Shown: piece after piece, positions 30,439 to 42,328 of the stretch
Position numbering within the stretch: the first letter of the stretch is position 1
Layout of the letters: every line of letters begins with the position of its first letter
Source of the DNA: Bacillus sp. 123MFChir2
GTDB lineage: Bacteria > Bacillota > Bacilli > Bacillales > Bacillaceae_G
Reading direction: 5' to 3'
Length of the DNA stretch: 49,587 bases
NCBI RefSeq assembly: GCF_000383235.1
Contig: NZ_KB910956.1
Coordinates: 1 to 49,587 of the forward strand
Program-made: the position numbers and the translations under genes
Notes under the pieces: model-generated
The model's database searches: none
What the model saw: only the letters and a program-made list of their open reading frames with translations
What the model was told of the DNA's origin: nothing

Positions 30439-31818
30439 TTATGAATTTTTCTTATTCAGCAATCGATCGACATAGTCTTCTTTATTAATTTGACGTGTAC
30501 GTGCAATTGATAACGCTTTTGCTGGCACATCTTCTGTAATTGTAGAACCTGCTGCAACATAAGCACCATCTTCAACCGTTACAGGAGCAACAAGATTTGA
30601 GTTACAACCAATAAACACACCATCGCCAATTACAGTTTTAAATTTATTCTTGCCATCGTAGTTTACTGTAATAGAACCACAACCAAGATTTACATCTTCT
30701 CCCACCTCTGCATCACCAATATAGCTTAAGTGAGAAGCTTTACTTTTATTTCCGAAAACAGTCTTTTTAATTTCAACAAAGTTTCCAACACGAACTTCAT
30801 TACCAATAACAGATTGCGGACGAATATGGGCAAACGGTCCAATTGCAACATCGATACCAATCTTACTATCATGAACAGTAGACTGACGAATTGTTGTATT
30901 ATCGCCCACTTCACTATCACGGATGACTGTATGCGGCCCAACCTCACAATTTGATCCAATAACAGTATAACCTTCAATAATTGTTCCTGGGTAAATAACC
31001 GTATCATTACCAATTTTTGCATCAACAGAAATATACGTGTTATTCGGATCAATAATCGTAACACCATTTACCATGTGTTGATAGTTAATACGTTTTTTCA
31101 TAATGTCTTCCGCTTGCGATAGAGCGACCCTGTCATTAACTCCTAACGTTTCATCAAAATGCTCTGTTTGATAAGCAGATACAATATGACCTTCATTTTT
31201 CAAAATCTCAATTACATCTGGAAGGTAATATTCTCCTTGCACATTTTCATTGGAAACTTTAGAAAGGGACGCGAATAGCGCTTTATTATCAAAACAATAC
31301 GTACCTGTATTAATTTCTTTAATCGCTCGCTCTACTTCATTTGCATCTTTATGTTCAACAATTTTCTCAACGTGACCATTTTTATTACGAACAATTCGGC
31401 CATAACCAGCAGGCTCTTGTATGTAGGCTGTTAATACCGTTGCCTTTGCACCTGCTTCTTCATGCTGCTTTAATAAAGCTTCCATTGTTTCTGCTGTAAT
31501 AAGAGGTGTATCACCACAAATTACCAACGTTGTTCCTTCCTCGTTTCCCAGTGCATCAGCTGCTTGCATAACGGCATGTGCTGTTCCCAGCTGTTCTGTT
31601 TGCAATGCAAATTCACTTGCACTTCCTAATTGATCCTGTACCTTTTCAGCACCGTGTCCAACAACCGTAACAAGTTTCTGTACTTCTAGCTGAGAGACTT
31701 GATCAACTACATGCTGTACCATCGGTTTCCCACATACAGAATGTAGCACCTTGTATAAACTTGACTTCATACGTGTGCCTTTTCCCGCAGCAAGAATCAC
31801 TGCAAATCTTTTTGACAT
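30439..31818 (-). CDS. glmU: bifunctional UDP-N-acetylglucosamine pyrophosphorylase / glucosamine-1-phosphate acetyltransferase
   Basis: Makes UDP-GlcNAc for peptidoglycan and teichoic acids. The N-terminal domain (1 to ~230) is a nucleotidyltransferase with [11 protein letters not shown]. The C-terminal half is a left-handed beta-helix of hexapeptide repeats ([20 protein letters not shown]) with acetyltransferase residues near SHLSYIGDA. The ATG at 31818, five bases after GGAGGGT, gives 459 residues. The order spoVG-glmU-prs is as in B. subtilis. Confidence 0.97.
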   Translation of the reverse strand: MSKRFAVILAAGKGTRMKSSLYKVLHSVCGKPMVQHVVDQVSQLEVQKLVTVVGHGAEKVQDQLGSASEFALQTEQLGTAHAVMQAADALGNEEGTTLVICGDTPLITAETMEALLKQHEEAGAKATVLTAYIQEPAGYGRIVRNKNGHVEKIVEHKDANEVERAIKEINTGTYCFDNKALFASLSKVSNENVQGEYYLPDVIEILKNEGHIVSAYQTEHFDETLGVNDRVALSQAEDIMKKRINYQHMVNGVTIIDPNNTYISVDAKIGNDTVIYPGTIIEGYTVIGSNCEVGPHTVIRDSEVGDNTTIRQSTVHDSKIGIDVAIGPFAHIRPQSVIGNEVRVGNFVEIKKTVFGNKSKASHLSYIGDAEVGEDVNLGCGSITVNYDGKNKFKTVIGDGVFIGCNSNLVAPVTVEDGAYVAAGSTITEDVPAKALSIARTRQINKEDYVDRLLNKKNS

Positions 31819-31836
31819 ATAGACCCTCCATCGCAA

Positions 31837-32175
31837 CCTATTTATCCATTAAAGATATTATCCTAAATAACTATATATTTCAAGAAACACCTTACAACTA
31901 TTAAATTTTACCATAACTTTTATATAATGTTTTAGTATTTCATATCTTTTTATGAAATAAGCTATACTATTCCTTTTTCAAGAAAAATTGAGGTAACTAT
32001 TATAGATACAAATAGAAAAAAACGATACGAAAACCCTTTATTTCCCAAATGAAACCTCTCGCCATATGCAGATGTGAAAACAAAGATAAAAAAGCAAATG
32101 CAGATTAGTTATTTTTGCATAGCTGCGACTTATATATTGAGAAATCAAAATCGATTTATATTACATAGAAACGAC
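31837..32175. other. glmU-spoVG intergenic gap
   Basis: About 340 bp of AT-rich DNA with no credible gene. It holds the glmU promoter at its left end. An inverted repeat ATTTCATA/TATGAAAT with a 6-bp spacer lies at 31937-31958, followed on the plus strand by a TATACT (31963-31968). Nothing else is recognisable. Confidence 0.7.
31855..31883 (-). promoter_or_regulatory. glmU promoter (sigma-A)
   Basis: The minus strand has TTGAAA (31878-31883), a 17-bp spacer and TAATAT (31855-31860), ~37 bp before the glmU start. A second, extended -10 candidate (TGGTAAAAT) lies about 55 bp further upstream. Confidence 0.55.
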
Positions 32176-32206
32176 AACAAACTCCTGTAAATGCTTACAG
32201 GAGTTT
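32176..32206 (-). terminator. spoVG terminator
   Basis: A perfect 12-bp stem, AAACTCCTGTAA/TTACAGGAGTTT (32179-32190 and 32195-32206), is followed on the minus strand by GTTGTCG; the tail is only moderately T-rich. Confidence 0.8.
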
Positions 32207-32252
32207 GCCAAAATTATAGAGCTCTTCTTTTAGAGCTCTTCTTATTCGAATT

Positions 32253-32546
32253 TTACGAAGCTCCAGCTTCTTCAAACTCAACTTCTTCTAACTCGCCTAA
32301 ACGGTGATACTCAGCTAAAACCGCATCTTGAATCTTAGAACGAGTACCTGAATTAATTGGATGAGCAATATCACGGAACTCTCCATCTGGAGTACGTTTA
32401 CTTGGCATTGCTACAAATAATCCATTATTGCCATCAATTACACGAATATCATGAACAACAAATTCGTGGTCCAGTGTAATAGAGGCAATTGCTCGCATAC
32501 GGCCTTCTGTGTTTACGCGGCGTAATCTTACGTCAGTCACTTCCAT
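32253..32546 (-). CDS. spoVG: septation/sporulation regulator SpoVG
   Basis: A 97-residue RNA- and DNA-binding protein that affects asymmetric septation, cortex formation and, in other Firmicutes, many mRNAs. The conserved segments are [23 protein letters not shown], and [24 protein letters not shown]. The C-terminus is acidic. A sigma-H promoter with an AT-rich upstream region, as in B. subtilis where AbrB binds, lies directly upstream. Confidence 0.97.
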   Translation of the reverse strand: MEVTDVRLRRVNTEGRMRAIASITLDHEFVVHDIRVIDGNNGLFVAMPSKRTPDGEFRDIAHPINSGTRSKIQDAVLAEYHRLGELEEVEFEEAGAS

Positions 32547-32592
32547 CTTGTGTTCACCACCCTTTTTCTAAATAAGCGATATATTTCTATAA

Positions 32593-32618
32593 ATTCCACA
32601 AATGTTCCATTTTTCCTT
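32593..32618 (-). promoter_or_regulatory. sigma-H promoter of spoVG with AT-rich upstream box
   Basis: The minus strand has AAGGAAAAA (32610-32618), a 12-bp spacer and GGAAT (32593-32597), fitting the sigma-H pattern RWAGGAWWT-N12-HGAAT and resembling the B. subtilis spoVG -10 (TGGAATT). Upstream, 32619-32680 is nearly all A/T, like the AbrB-bound box of B. subtilis spoVG. Confidence 0.68.
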
Positions 32619-32700
32619 CAATTTTTCAAAAATTTTTAAGATAAAAATTTTTATATAAGTAAAAATATATAAATGAACATAAGTTACCGCTTACAATTCC

Positions 32701-33075
32701 TTATTTTACAAGGGCAATAACTTCAATTTCAACAGATACATCTTTCGGTAGTTTTACTACTTGTACACAAGAACGGGCTGGTTTATTTGTAGAAAAATAT
32801 GTACCATATACTTCATTTACCGCATCAAAATCATTCATATCTTTTAAGAATACAGTTGCTTTTACCACCGTCTCAAACGATGCTCCCGCTTCTGTTAATA
32901 CTGCCTTTAAATTTTGAAATACCAGCTCTGTTTGGTCCTTTATATCTCCAGTCACAACTTCCCCATTTACTGTTAAAGGAATTTGTCCAGAACTGTAAAA
33001 CATATTATTTACAACCATCCCCTGTGAATATGGACCGATTGCCTGCGGCGCTTCATTTGTTTGAACTACTTTCAT
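32701..33075 (-). CDS. ridA: RidA family reactive intermediate deaminase (YabJ)
   Basis: A 124-residue trimeric enzyme that hydrolyses reactive 2-aminoacrylate and related enamines released by PLP enzymes. Family residues include IGPYSQG at 13-19, FYSSGQIP, and the substrate-binding arginine in [11 protein letters not shown]. In B. subtilis YabJ was also reported to be needed for PurR action; it is next to purR here too. GGGTGAGG precedes the ATG. Confidence 0.95.
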   Translation of the reverse strand: MKVVQTNEAPQAIGPYSQGMVVNNMFYSSGQIPLTVNGEVVTGDIKDQTELVFQNLKAVLTEAGASFETVVKATVFLKDMNDFDAVNEVYGTYFSTNKPARSCVQVVKLPKDVSVEIEVIALVK

Positions 33076-33140
33076 TATTCCTCACCCTTTTATATTTTTT
33101 TATCCTGCCTTTACAAGCTGTCCCTAACAAGAAACCTATT

Positions 33141-33192
33141 GTTTTAGCAGGTGGTAAACCTCCAAGGTTGGAAGCTTACCACCTGCTAAAAC
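33141..33192. repeat. perfect 17-bp inverted repeat between purR and ridA
   Basis: Arms GTTTTAGCAGGTGGTAA (33141-33157) and TTACCACCTGCTAAAAC (33176-33192) are perfectly complementary; the 18-nt loop contains a further short TCCAA/TTGGA stem. There is no T run on either strand at its end, so it is not a normal terminator. It would sit in the ridA leader if transcription starts upstream. Its sequence does not match the other repeats in the window. Confidence 0.75.
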
Positions 33193-33252
33193 TTACCGCT
33201 TGGAAATAACAGGACAAATTACCCAACTGGTAAAACCCTATTATCAATCAGT

Positions 33253-33285
33253 ATAAAAAAAGATAAAGCAGTTGCTTTATCTTTT
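33253..33285 (-). terminator. purR terminator
   Basis: AAGATAAAGCA/TGCTTTATCTT (33260-33270 and 33273-33283) forms a compact stem, followed by TTTTTTATAC on the minus strand, ~60 bp after the purR stop. Confidence 0.85.
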
Positions 33286-33343
33286 CCCCCGCTCTGGCGA
33301 ACAGTATCTCCTTTAAAACAATCTACTAAAAAGATTGCTTCTC

Positions 33344-34192
33344 TTATTCAACTTCTACAATGACATCAGCAAATGGACTTAAAGAATAATTTCCTTTTTC
33401 CACTTGAATCGTCTTTTCTCTCACATCTACTTCAGACAAGCGAATTAACGAAACAAAGTTATCGACAAGTCTTTCTTCAATATCACTTGATTCCACTAAA
33501 ACTCCAACGCCAATAACATTTGCATTAAACTCCTCAAGCATACTCATCATACCTTGTACGGTTCCGCCTGCCTTCATAAAATCATCGATGATTAATACAT
33601 TCGCACCATCTGGAAGACTACGTTTTGCTAATGTCATCGTTTGAATACGCTTAGAAGATCCTGATACATAATTAATACTTACTGTTGGACCTTCCGTTAC
33701 TTTATTATCTTTTCTAGCAATTACGACCGGAACATCCAAATAATTGGCTACTGCATACGCCAAAGGAATCCCTTTCGTGGCAACTGTCATAACAGCGTCA
33801 ATCGGCTGTCTTGCGAATACAGAAGCAAAAAGCCTCCCTGCACCATTAATGTAGCGCGGGTTACTTAAAAGATCCGTCATATATAAATAACCGCCCGGAA
33901 GAATACGGTCCGGATTTTCAAATAAGTTACAAAGCTCATTAATAATTTGCTTTGCTTCCTCCTGACTTATATATGGGATATATTTCACTCCTCCTGCTGC
34001 ACCTGGTACCGTTTGTAATGTGCCGACCCCTTGTTGTTCAAACGTTTGTTTAATAATAACTAAATCTTCACTAATAGAAGATTTAGCAGACTGATACCGT
34101 TCAGCAAAAAAAGTGAGAGAAACTAACTGACGAGGGTTTTGAAGCAAATAATAAGTCATATCGACTAACCTTGTACTTCGTCTAATTTTCAT
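33344..34192 (-). CDS. purR: purine operon repressor PurR
   Basis: A PRPP-responsive repressor of purine synthesis and transport genes in Gram-positive bacteria, unrelated to the E. coli protein of the same name. The 282-residue protein has an N-terminal winged helix (residues ~1-75) and a phosphoribosyltransferase-like domain with the PRPP motif VLIIDDFMKAGGT, here a sensor rather than an enzyme. PRPP lowers DNA binding, and (p)ppGpp competes at that site (family knowledge). Confidence 0.96.
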   Translation of the reverse strand: MKIRRSTRLVDMTYYLLQNPRQLVSLTFFAERYQSAKSSISEDLVIIKQTFEQQGVGTLQTVPGAAGGVKYIPYISQEEAKQIINELCNLFENPDRILPGGYLYMTDLLSNPRYINGAGRLFASVFARQPIDAVMTVATKGIPLAYAVANYLDVPVVIARKDNKVTEGPTVSINYVSGSSKRIQTMTLAKRSLPDGANVLIIDDFMKAGGTVQGMMSMLEEFNANVIGVGVLVESSDIEERLVDNFVSLIRLSEVDVREKTIQVEKGNYSLSPFADVIVEVE

Positions 34193-34246
34193 GCTCTCAC
34201 CTCAAATTACGAATATTTTAAACAAATCATAACTTATTATACGTCT

Positions 34247-35116
34247 TTATTCAAGACCTTCTCGCTCTCCTAATAAACGAACTGCGTATACTTGATCACA
34301 AAATCCTTTTAAACCGTTATAAATGCGGTGCATACGTGAATCATGACGAACTAAACCAAAAACGGTTGGACCGCTACCGCTCATTAATACCGCATCTGCA
34401 CCGAAACGTTTCATCTGCGCTTTAATATGTGCAACTTCAGGATGCATAGAAAATGTTACATCTTCTAATACATTGCCAACAGCTTGACAAATCCCCTCAT
34501 AGTCACCATTTTGAATCACTTCAACCATACGATTTACATCTGGATGTGTTACACGATTTAAATTTAAATTCCCATATACGTCAGCTGTTGATACACCAAT
34601 ATGCGGCTTGGCCAAAATAATCCAGCAAGAAGGAGGTGTCTTTATATGTTCGATTTTTTCTCCACGACCTGTTGCAATAGCGGTTCCGCCATATACACAA
34701 AACGATACATCTGATCCAATCTTGGCACCAAACTTTGCAAGTTCATCAATTGTAAGTCCAAGATTCCATAATTGATTCAGACCTCTTAATGTTGCAGCTG
34801 CATCACTGCTTCCACCCGCTAATCCCGCCGCAACCGGAATCGTTTTTTCAATTGCAATAGATACCCCTTTTTTTACCTGAAAGCGTTCCTTTAACAATTT
34901 TGCCGCCTGATAAGCTAAATTTCTTTGGTCGTCTGGCACATAACGGTTATGAGATACAATTTCAATTCGGTCTTCCGATAACTCTGTTAGTTCTAACCGA
35001 TCCGCTAAATCAATTGTTGTCATAATCATTTTAACTTCATGATAACCGTCCGATCTTTTTCCTAGTACATCTAACGACAAGTTAATTTTTGCTGGTGCTT
35101 TAACTAGTAGCTTCAA
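34247..35116 (-). CDS. ispE: 4-diphosphocytidyl-2-C-methyl-D-erythritol kinase
   Basis: A GHMP-family kinase of the MEP isoprenoid pathway. The 289-residue protein has [16 protein letters not shown] at the N-terminus, the GHMP motif [15 protein letters not shown], and [10 protein letters not shown] near the C-terminus. I choose the TTG at 35116, five bases after AGGTGA; an upstream in-frame GTG at 35125 lies within that Shine-Dalgarno. It lies between sspF and purR as in B. subtilis. Confidence 0.95.
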   Translation of the reverse strand: MKLLVKAPAKINLSLDVLGKRSDGYHEVKMIMTTIDLADRLELTELSEDRIEIVSHNRYVPDDQRNLAYQAAKLLKERFQVKKGVSIAIEKTIPVAAGLAGGSSDAAATLRGLNQLWNLGLTIDELAKFGAKIGSDVSFCVYGGTAIATGRGEKIEHIKTPPSCWIILAKPHIGVSTADVYGNLNLNRVTHPDVNRMVEVIQNGDYEGICQAVGNVLEDVTFSMHPEVAHIKAQMKRFGADAVLMSGSGPTVFGLVRHDSRMHRIYNGLKGFCDQVYAVRLLGEREGLE

Positions 35117-35259
35117 TCTATTCACCTACTCTATGTACTCAATCTTTTATCGTTTATTTTACCATAAATTTATAGTAGAACGATGACACTTTCCTAATTA
35201 TAACGAAAAGCATCAAGAATGAAACTACTTATACACTACGAATACAACTTTTTCGCGTG

Positions 35260-35287
35260 CAAAAAGCCGAGGAATATCTCCTCGGCT
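35260..35287 (-). terminator. sspF terminator
   Basis: A perfect 9-bp GC-rich stem, AGCCGAGGA/TCCTCGGCT (35265-35273 and 35279-35287), is followed by TTTTTGC on the minus strand. Confidence 0.92.
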
Positions 35288-35312
35288 ACCGTAGCATAGA
35301 AGTATCTTACTG

Positions 35313-35492
35313 TTACTGGTTTTGTTTCATTAATTGCTGTTCTGCAATTTCAATTGCACGCTTAACCATATTACCAGCATCTTTCGCACGAATTCCGCCC
35401 CATCCTTCTTTTTGCACAACATCATAAAATCCAAGCTCTTTTGCAAGCTCTTCTTTAAATTGATTCGACATGACTCCTCTTCGTCTACTCAA
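35313..35492 (-). CDS. sspF: small acid-soluble spore protein SspF (alpha/beta type, minor)
   Basis: A 59-residue DNA-binding spore protein. The family core is visible as [20 protein letters not shown] followed by [20 protein letters not shown]. It starts with TTG at 35492, seven bases after GGGGG; the frame extends upstream to a TAC/ATG region that overlaps the promoter. The N-terminal SRRRGVMS is basic. A sigma-G promoter lies just upstream and a strong terminator follows, so it is a monocistronic forespore gene. Confidence 0.95.
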   Translation of the reverse strand: MSRRRGVMSNQFKEELAKELGFYDVVQKEGWGGIRAKDAGNMVKRAIEIAEQQLMKQNQ

Positions 35493-35523
35493 CGCAAGGC
35501 CCCCTTTATCGCTACGGTACATT

Positions 35524-35550
35524 TAGTATGTGACACTACGAATTTTTTCA
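35524..35550 (-). promoter_or_regulatory. sigma-G promoter of sspF
   Basis: The minus strand has TGAAAA (35545-35550), a 14-bp spacer and CATACTA (35524-35530), a perfect sigma-G -10. The gene product is a forespore SASP, which is always under sigma-G in B. subtilis. Confidence 0.7.
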
Positions 35551-35583
35551 AATCCGGAAAATATATGTAACAAAAGGCCATCC

Positions 35584-35859
35584 TTAAACAGATTGTTCAC
35601 CTAACATAGCTTCATTATCTTGTGCATCATAAAATGTAAGCTCAACAGTTTCTGTTAATACGTCTGCATAACTATAAGAAACGCGCTGAAATGTATCTTC
35701 TTGTTGATCAAGTTGAACTACAAAAACAGAACGGTATGTTTCTGCTAACACGCCAGATCGTTCTATCGTCTTTCTTCTTCCACTATTTGCTTTTAGCATA
35801 AGCCTCTGACCGAGATGATGGTCCAAAGCACTTTTAATTTCATCTAAACGTTTTGACAT
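35584..35859 (-). CDS. veg: Veg protein
   Basis: A 91-residue protein of the Veg family, highly transcribed in growing B. subtilis and reported to stimulate biofilm gene expression by lowering SinR activity. The protein has [20 protein letters not shown] and a conserved [20 protein letters not shown] segment; the fold is SH3-like. It is separated from sspF by the sigma-G promoter region and preceded by ~140 bp that presumably carries a strong promoter, which I could not resolve. Confidence 0.93.
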   Translation of the reverse strand: MSKRLDEIKSALDHHLGQRLMLKANSGRRKTIERSGVLAETYRSVFVVQLDQQEDTFQRVSYSYADVLTETVELTFYDAQDNEAMLGEQSV

Positions 35860-35998
35860 ATCACGCTACACCTCGCTGTAATTGGGATGGAAAGTATAAA
35901 AATACAAGTCATACATATATAGTCTGTACTTTCTTATACTTTTTTATCCAATTCTCAAAAAGCGCGTACATAAAAAGCAAGGCAAATACTTACCTTGC

Positions 35999-36862
35999 TC
36001 ACTCTTCATAATATTGAAAAGGCAATCCTGTTCGTAAAATTCCCTTTGTTTCAATTCCGCCAAGCCCCTTCTCACCGGTTACTGTATTGCGCACTACATC
36101 CCAAACATTAACTCGTTCCATAAAAGATGTAAAGCTCACTTTTGCTACAACATACACCGGATCTAACGCATGAATATTAACGCGGGACGGAGAACTTGCA
36201 AAATTTGCTCCAGCTCGAATAAGGGCTTCAAAATGCGATTGACACGCCCCAGCAAAAATAACAGGGTGATCTAATGAAGGATACTTTTTTCGTACTGTAC
36301 GTACAGCCTGTACAAAATGCTTAGAATGACGATAAGCTGCCAAATTTTCCATTTCTCCCTTTGATTTTGCATAAGCATCATGTCCGGTAATCACTAAGAT
36401 ATCAGGACGAACATGCTCAATTAAATCTAGAACCTTCTCGTGCATCTCCGTTTCTTTACAATGAATTCCCTGTACAGGCACACCTATTTTCGTATATAAA
36501 TCTAAGCATTTTCTTAAATATAAAGGATCCCCATCAAGATGAAGCACTTTACCCGGCATTTGAAAATAATTTACTTCATTTGCATAGCCGCCTGTTGACT
36601 GATATTCTTGGCGCTCTCTCATTAATACATAATCTTGTTGAAATAAGCGATATGTCTTTTCCATTGTTTCTCGTTCCTGCTTTACTCTTTTCGTATAATC
36701 TCGTTGATCGACAAGAACTAAATCCTCTATTGGTGCATCTGCTACGAGCCGAAATTCTTCTCCAAACAAAATTGCTATTGTATCTTTTATTTCTGTTACT
36801 CGAAAAAGAAGGTCGCGCTTATAAGACTTTCTCTCCACTAAATCTCCAACATGTACAGCCAT
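35999..36862 (-). CDS. yabG: sporulation-specific protease YabG
   Basis: A mother-cell cysteine protease that trims spore coat proteins (SpoIVA, SafA, YeeK in B. subtilis) and allows transglutaminase cross-linking. The 287-residue protein starts with an SH3-like segment (VHVGDLVERKSYKRDLLFRV) and has a catalytic-type region with DILVITGHDAY and FAGACQSHFEALIRAG, holding the conserved His and Cys. A sigma-K promoter lies upstream. Length is normal. Confidence 0.95.
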   Translation of the reverse strand: MAVHVGDLVERKSYKRDLLFRVTEIKDTIAILFGEEFRLVADAPIEDLVLVDQRDYTKRVKQERETMEKTYRLFQQDYVLMRERQEYQSTGGYANEVNYFQMPGKVLHLDGDPLYLRKCLDLYTKIGVPVQGIHCKETEMHEKVLDLIEHVRPDILVITGHDAYAKSKGEMENLAAYRHSKHFVQAVRTVRKKYPSLDHPVIFAGACQSHFEALIRAGANFASSPSRVNIHALDPVYVVAKVSFTSFMERVNVWDVVRNTVTGEKGLGGIETKGILRTGLPFQYYEE

Positions 36863-36911
36863 CCTTCTACCTCCAAACTCGTAGGGACATATAACTCACT
36901 ACGTTCTGTTT

Positions 36912-36938
36912 TAGCCTATGAACTTATAGGAAAAAGGT
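36912..36938 (-). promoter_or_regulatory. sigma-K promoter of yabG
   Basis: The minus strand has AC (36937-36938, in CACC), a 16-bp spacer and CATAGGCTA (36912-36920), matching the sigma-K pattern AC-N16/17-CATANNNTA. yabG is a late mother-cell gene, consistent with this. Confidence 0.72.
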
Positions 36939-36941
36939 GAC

Positions 36942-36970
36942 AAAAAAGGTAGCTCAAAACGAGCTACCTT

Positions 36971-36971
<1 letters not shown>
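36942..36971 (-). terminator. ksgA terminator
   Basis: AAAGGTAGCTC/GAGCTACCTTT (36945-36955 and 36961-36971) is followed by TTTTGTC on the minus strand; its far arm abuts the ksgA stop codon. Confidence 0.9.
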
Positions 36972-38400
<1,429 letters not shown>

Positions 38401-38487
38401 AATTTCCTCCACACTCATTTCACATCTCTAATTAGTAAAACAAAAAAACGCCTACTTTTCCATTATTATTTTCCTAGTTCATACAAT

Positions 38488-38519
38488 TTAAAAAGTAGAG
38501 GGGAAATCCCCCTCTACTT
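38488..38519 (-). terminator. tatD terminator
   Basis: A perfect 11-bp stem, AAGTAGAGGGG/CCCCTCTACTT (38493-38503 and 38509-38519), is followed by TTTAAATTG on the minus strand, 4 bp after the tatD stop. Confidence 0.9.
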
Positions 38520-38523
38520 CTCA

Positions 38524-39291
38524 TTATTGAATACCAAATAGTTTTTTTGCATTTTCTGTTGTTTTGATTGCTACTTCTTCATAAGATAGTCCTTTTAATT
38601 TTGCAATTTCCTCCGCAACAAGCTTTACATAGCTTGGTTCATTTCGTTTTCCGCGAAACGGATGAGGAGTTAAATAAGGACAATCTGTTTCGATTAAAAG
38701 TTGTTCCATTGGAATTTCCATCGCTACTTCTTTTGGTTGCTTTGCATTTTTAAAGGTTACTGGACCACCTAATGAAATGAGAAAATTCATCTCCACACAC
38801 TGTTTTGCAACTTCAACACTGCCGCTAAAACAATGCATGATTCCTCCTACTTCAGATGCATTTTCTTCTTTTAAAATATCTATGATGTCTTGTGTTGCAT
38901 CTCGATTATGTATAATGATTGGTAAATTTACCTTTCTTGCTAGCTTAATTTGTTTACGAAATACTTCTTTTTGCACTTCTTTCGGAGATTTGTCCCAATG
39001 ATAATCCAAACCCATTTCACCAAGCGCAACAACCTTTGGATGAGCCGCTAACTCTTCCAACCATTTTAAATGTTCTTCTGTCATATCAATCGCATCAACA
39101 GGATGCCAACCAACAGCTGCATAAATAAAATCATATGTTTCTGCCAATTCAATTGCCTTTTTAATGGTCATCTCATCAAAACCAACTACAACTGTATAAG
39201 AAACACCAACTTCTTTCATTCTTGCAATTACTTCCTGTAAATCCTCTTTAAATTGCTCTGCATTTAAATGTGAATGTGTATCAAACAACAT
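38524..39291 (-). CDS. tatD: TatD family metal-dependent hydrolase (YabD)
   Basis: A TIM-barrel amidohydrolase-type nuclease of the TatD family; E. coli TatD is a 3'-5' exonuclease acting on DNA and RNA. The 255-residue protein has the metal-binding DTHSHLN at the start, the bridging GEMGLDYHWD, HNRDATQD, HCFSGSVEV and ETDCPYLTPHPFRG. It follows metG and is transcribed with its own terminator. Substrate in vivo is not known. Confidence 0.94.
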   Translation of the reverse strand: MLFDTHSHLNAEQFKEDLQEVIARMKEVGVSYTVVVGFDEMTIKKAIELAETYDFIYAAVGWHPVDAIDMTEEHLKWLEELAAHPKVVALGEMGLDYHWDKSPKEVQKEVFRKQIKLARKVNLPIIIHNRDATQDIIDILKEENASEVGGIMHCFSGSVEVAKQCVEMNFLISLGGPVTFKNAKQPKEVAMEIPMEQLLIETDCPYLTPHPFRGKRNEPSYVKLVAEEIAKLKGLSYEEVAIKTTENAKKLFGIQ

Positions 39292-39412
39292 AATAATAAC
39301 TCCTTTTATTTGAAATAAATTCTATCATAGGGGAAAATTATCTCCCTAACACCGTAATAACAACTACATTACAATTTTGATACAAAAAAGGGAATTTTAG
39401 AAAGATTTTCGA

Positions 39413-39454
39413 CAAGAAAAAAGATGCTTCACGAATGTTACACGTGAAACATCT
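39413..39454 (-). terminator. metG terminator
   Basis: AGATGCTTCACG/CGTGAAACATCT (39422-39433 and 39443-39454, one mismatch) is followed by TTTTTTCTTG on the minus strand, 15 bp after the metG stop. Confidence 0.9.
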
Positions 39455-39469
39455 CTCGTTTTTCCGTTA

Positions 39470-41512
<2,043 letters not shown>

Positions 41513-41529
41513 TTACGTATAAAGACGAG

Positions 41530-41744
41530 TTTATGTGCTATATCTTTATCATCTATTACTCATATCAATAAAAAATATACATTTCTATCTTTCGACACTA
41601 TCATTAAAATTCCAAGAATAAAATAAATCTTTCTATACATCTACTATTTTTTAGCATATATAATAAATATATAAATCCGTTTTACTTTTTGACATAAAGT
41701 CGCTGCTATGCACAATAAAAAAATGACCTGCACTGGCCTTCTTA
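41530..41744. other. abrB-metG divergent gap, AT-rich part
   Basis: About 215 bp with no gene, very AT-rich. A minus-strand perfect 0A-box heptamer TGTCGAA is at 41591-41597. A plus-strand TTGACA at 41689-41694 is followed 16-17 bp later by CACAATA, a promoter-like pair pointing towards repeat copy F and abrB. No product could be identified. Confidence 0.6.
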
Positions 41745-41830
41745 CTTTGTTTTAAAACTTGCATATGGCAGAAAAAAAACTTGACCACTTCTATGCATGG
41801 CCAGATGCTCCAGTCCATCTAAAAAGAATG
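41745..41830. repeat. interspersed intergenic repeat, family 2, copy F
   Basis: The segment CTTTGTTTTAAAACTTGCAT, ATGGCAGAAAAAAAACTTGA, then CCACTTCTATGCATGGCCAG aligns with 48790-48880 at roughly 75 percent identity by eye. It holds no reading frame. It lies ~80 bp upstream of the abrB promoter, in the divergent abrB-metG space. Confidence 0.65.
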
Positions 41831-41908
41831 ATTTTATGGCATTTTTTAATTTGGATTTATATAGATGCGAAAATCTAGAAAACTTTTATAAATTTTATAA
41901 TTAAAGAA

Positions 41909-41937
41909 TTGACGGAAATGTAAATGATTGGTATCAT
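41909..41937 (+). promoter_or_regulatory. abrB promoter (sigma-A, extended -10)
   Basis: TTGACG (41909-41914), a 17-bp spacer, and TATCAT (41932-41937) preceded by TGG, an extended -10. The likely start is near 41944, leaving a ~65-nt leader that contains the Spo0A boxes. Confidence 0.8.
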
Positions 41938-41954
41938 ATGTTCATAGGGTATTT

Positions 41955-41971
41955 TGTCGAAAAATGGCGAA
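41955..41971 (+). promoter_or_regulatory. tandem Spo0A boxes in the abrB leader
   Basis: TGTCGAA (41955-41961, perfect) and TGGCGAA (41965-41971, 6/7) lie 10 bp apart, one helical turn, just downstream of the predicted start. In B. subtilis abrB, Spo0A~P binds two such boxes downstream of the start and represses transcription. The match in sequence and placement is close. Confidence 0.85.
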
Positions 41972-42010
41972 TTAAAATAGACTTGCAGAATATGAGGAGG
42001 AAAAACAAAT

Positions 42011-42295
42011 ATGAAATCTACTGGTATCGTTCGTAAAGTTGATGAATTAGGCCGCGTTGTAATTCCAATTGAATTACGTCGTACACTAGGTATTGCAGAG
42101 AAAGATGCTCTTGAAATCTACGTTGATGATGAAAAGATTATCTTAAAAAAATATAAACCAAACATGACTTGCCAAGTAACTGGTGAAGTTTCTGATAGTA
42201 ACCTTTCATTAGCTGAAGGTAAAATCATTTTAAGCCCAGAAGGCGCAGAGCAAATCTTAAATGAACTACAACAATTTATCGCAGCAGCAAAATAA
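42011..42295 (+). CDS. abrB: transition state regulator AbrB
   Basis: A 94-residue tetrameric DNA-binding protein that represses post-exponential genes during growth. The N-terminal swapped-hairpin domain (MKSTGIVRKVDELGRVVIPI, then ELRRTLGIAEKDALEIYVDD) is nearly the same as that of SpoVT, and a C-terminal multimerisation domain follows (EGKIILSPEGAEQILNELQQ). It is the only plus-strand protein gene here. AGGAGG lies 10 nt before the ATG. Spo0A boxes lie in its leader. Confidence 0.98.
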   Translation: MKSTGIVRKVDELGRVVIPIELRRTLGIAEKDALEIYVDDEKIILKKYKPNMTCQVTGEVSDSNLSLAEGKIILSPEGAEQILNELQQFIAAAK

Positions 42296-42328
42296 AGCTT
42301 CTCTTTTAGAGAAGCTTTATTTTTTTTC
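42291..42328. terminator. bidirectional terminator between abrB and rsmI
   Basis: A perfect 13-bp stem, AATAAAGCTTCTC/GAGAAGCTTTATT (42291-42303 and 42309-42321) with a 5-nt loop. On the plus strand a run of Ts follows for abrB. On the minus strand the rsmI stop falls inside the stem and TTTTG follows. It serves the convergent pair. Confidence 0.9.

Noticed and set aside
32799-33209. 136-codon plus-strand frame across ridA and the hairpin
   Set aside because: Antisense to ridA; its 3' part is the inverted repeat, and the translation is Leu/Pro low complexity.
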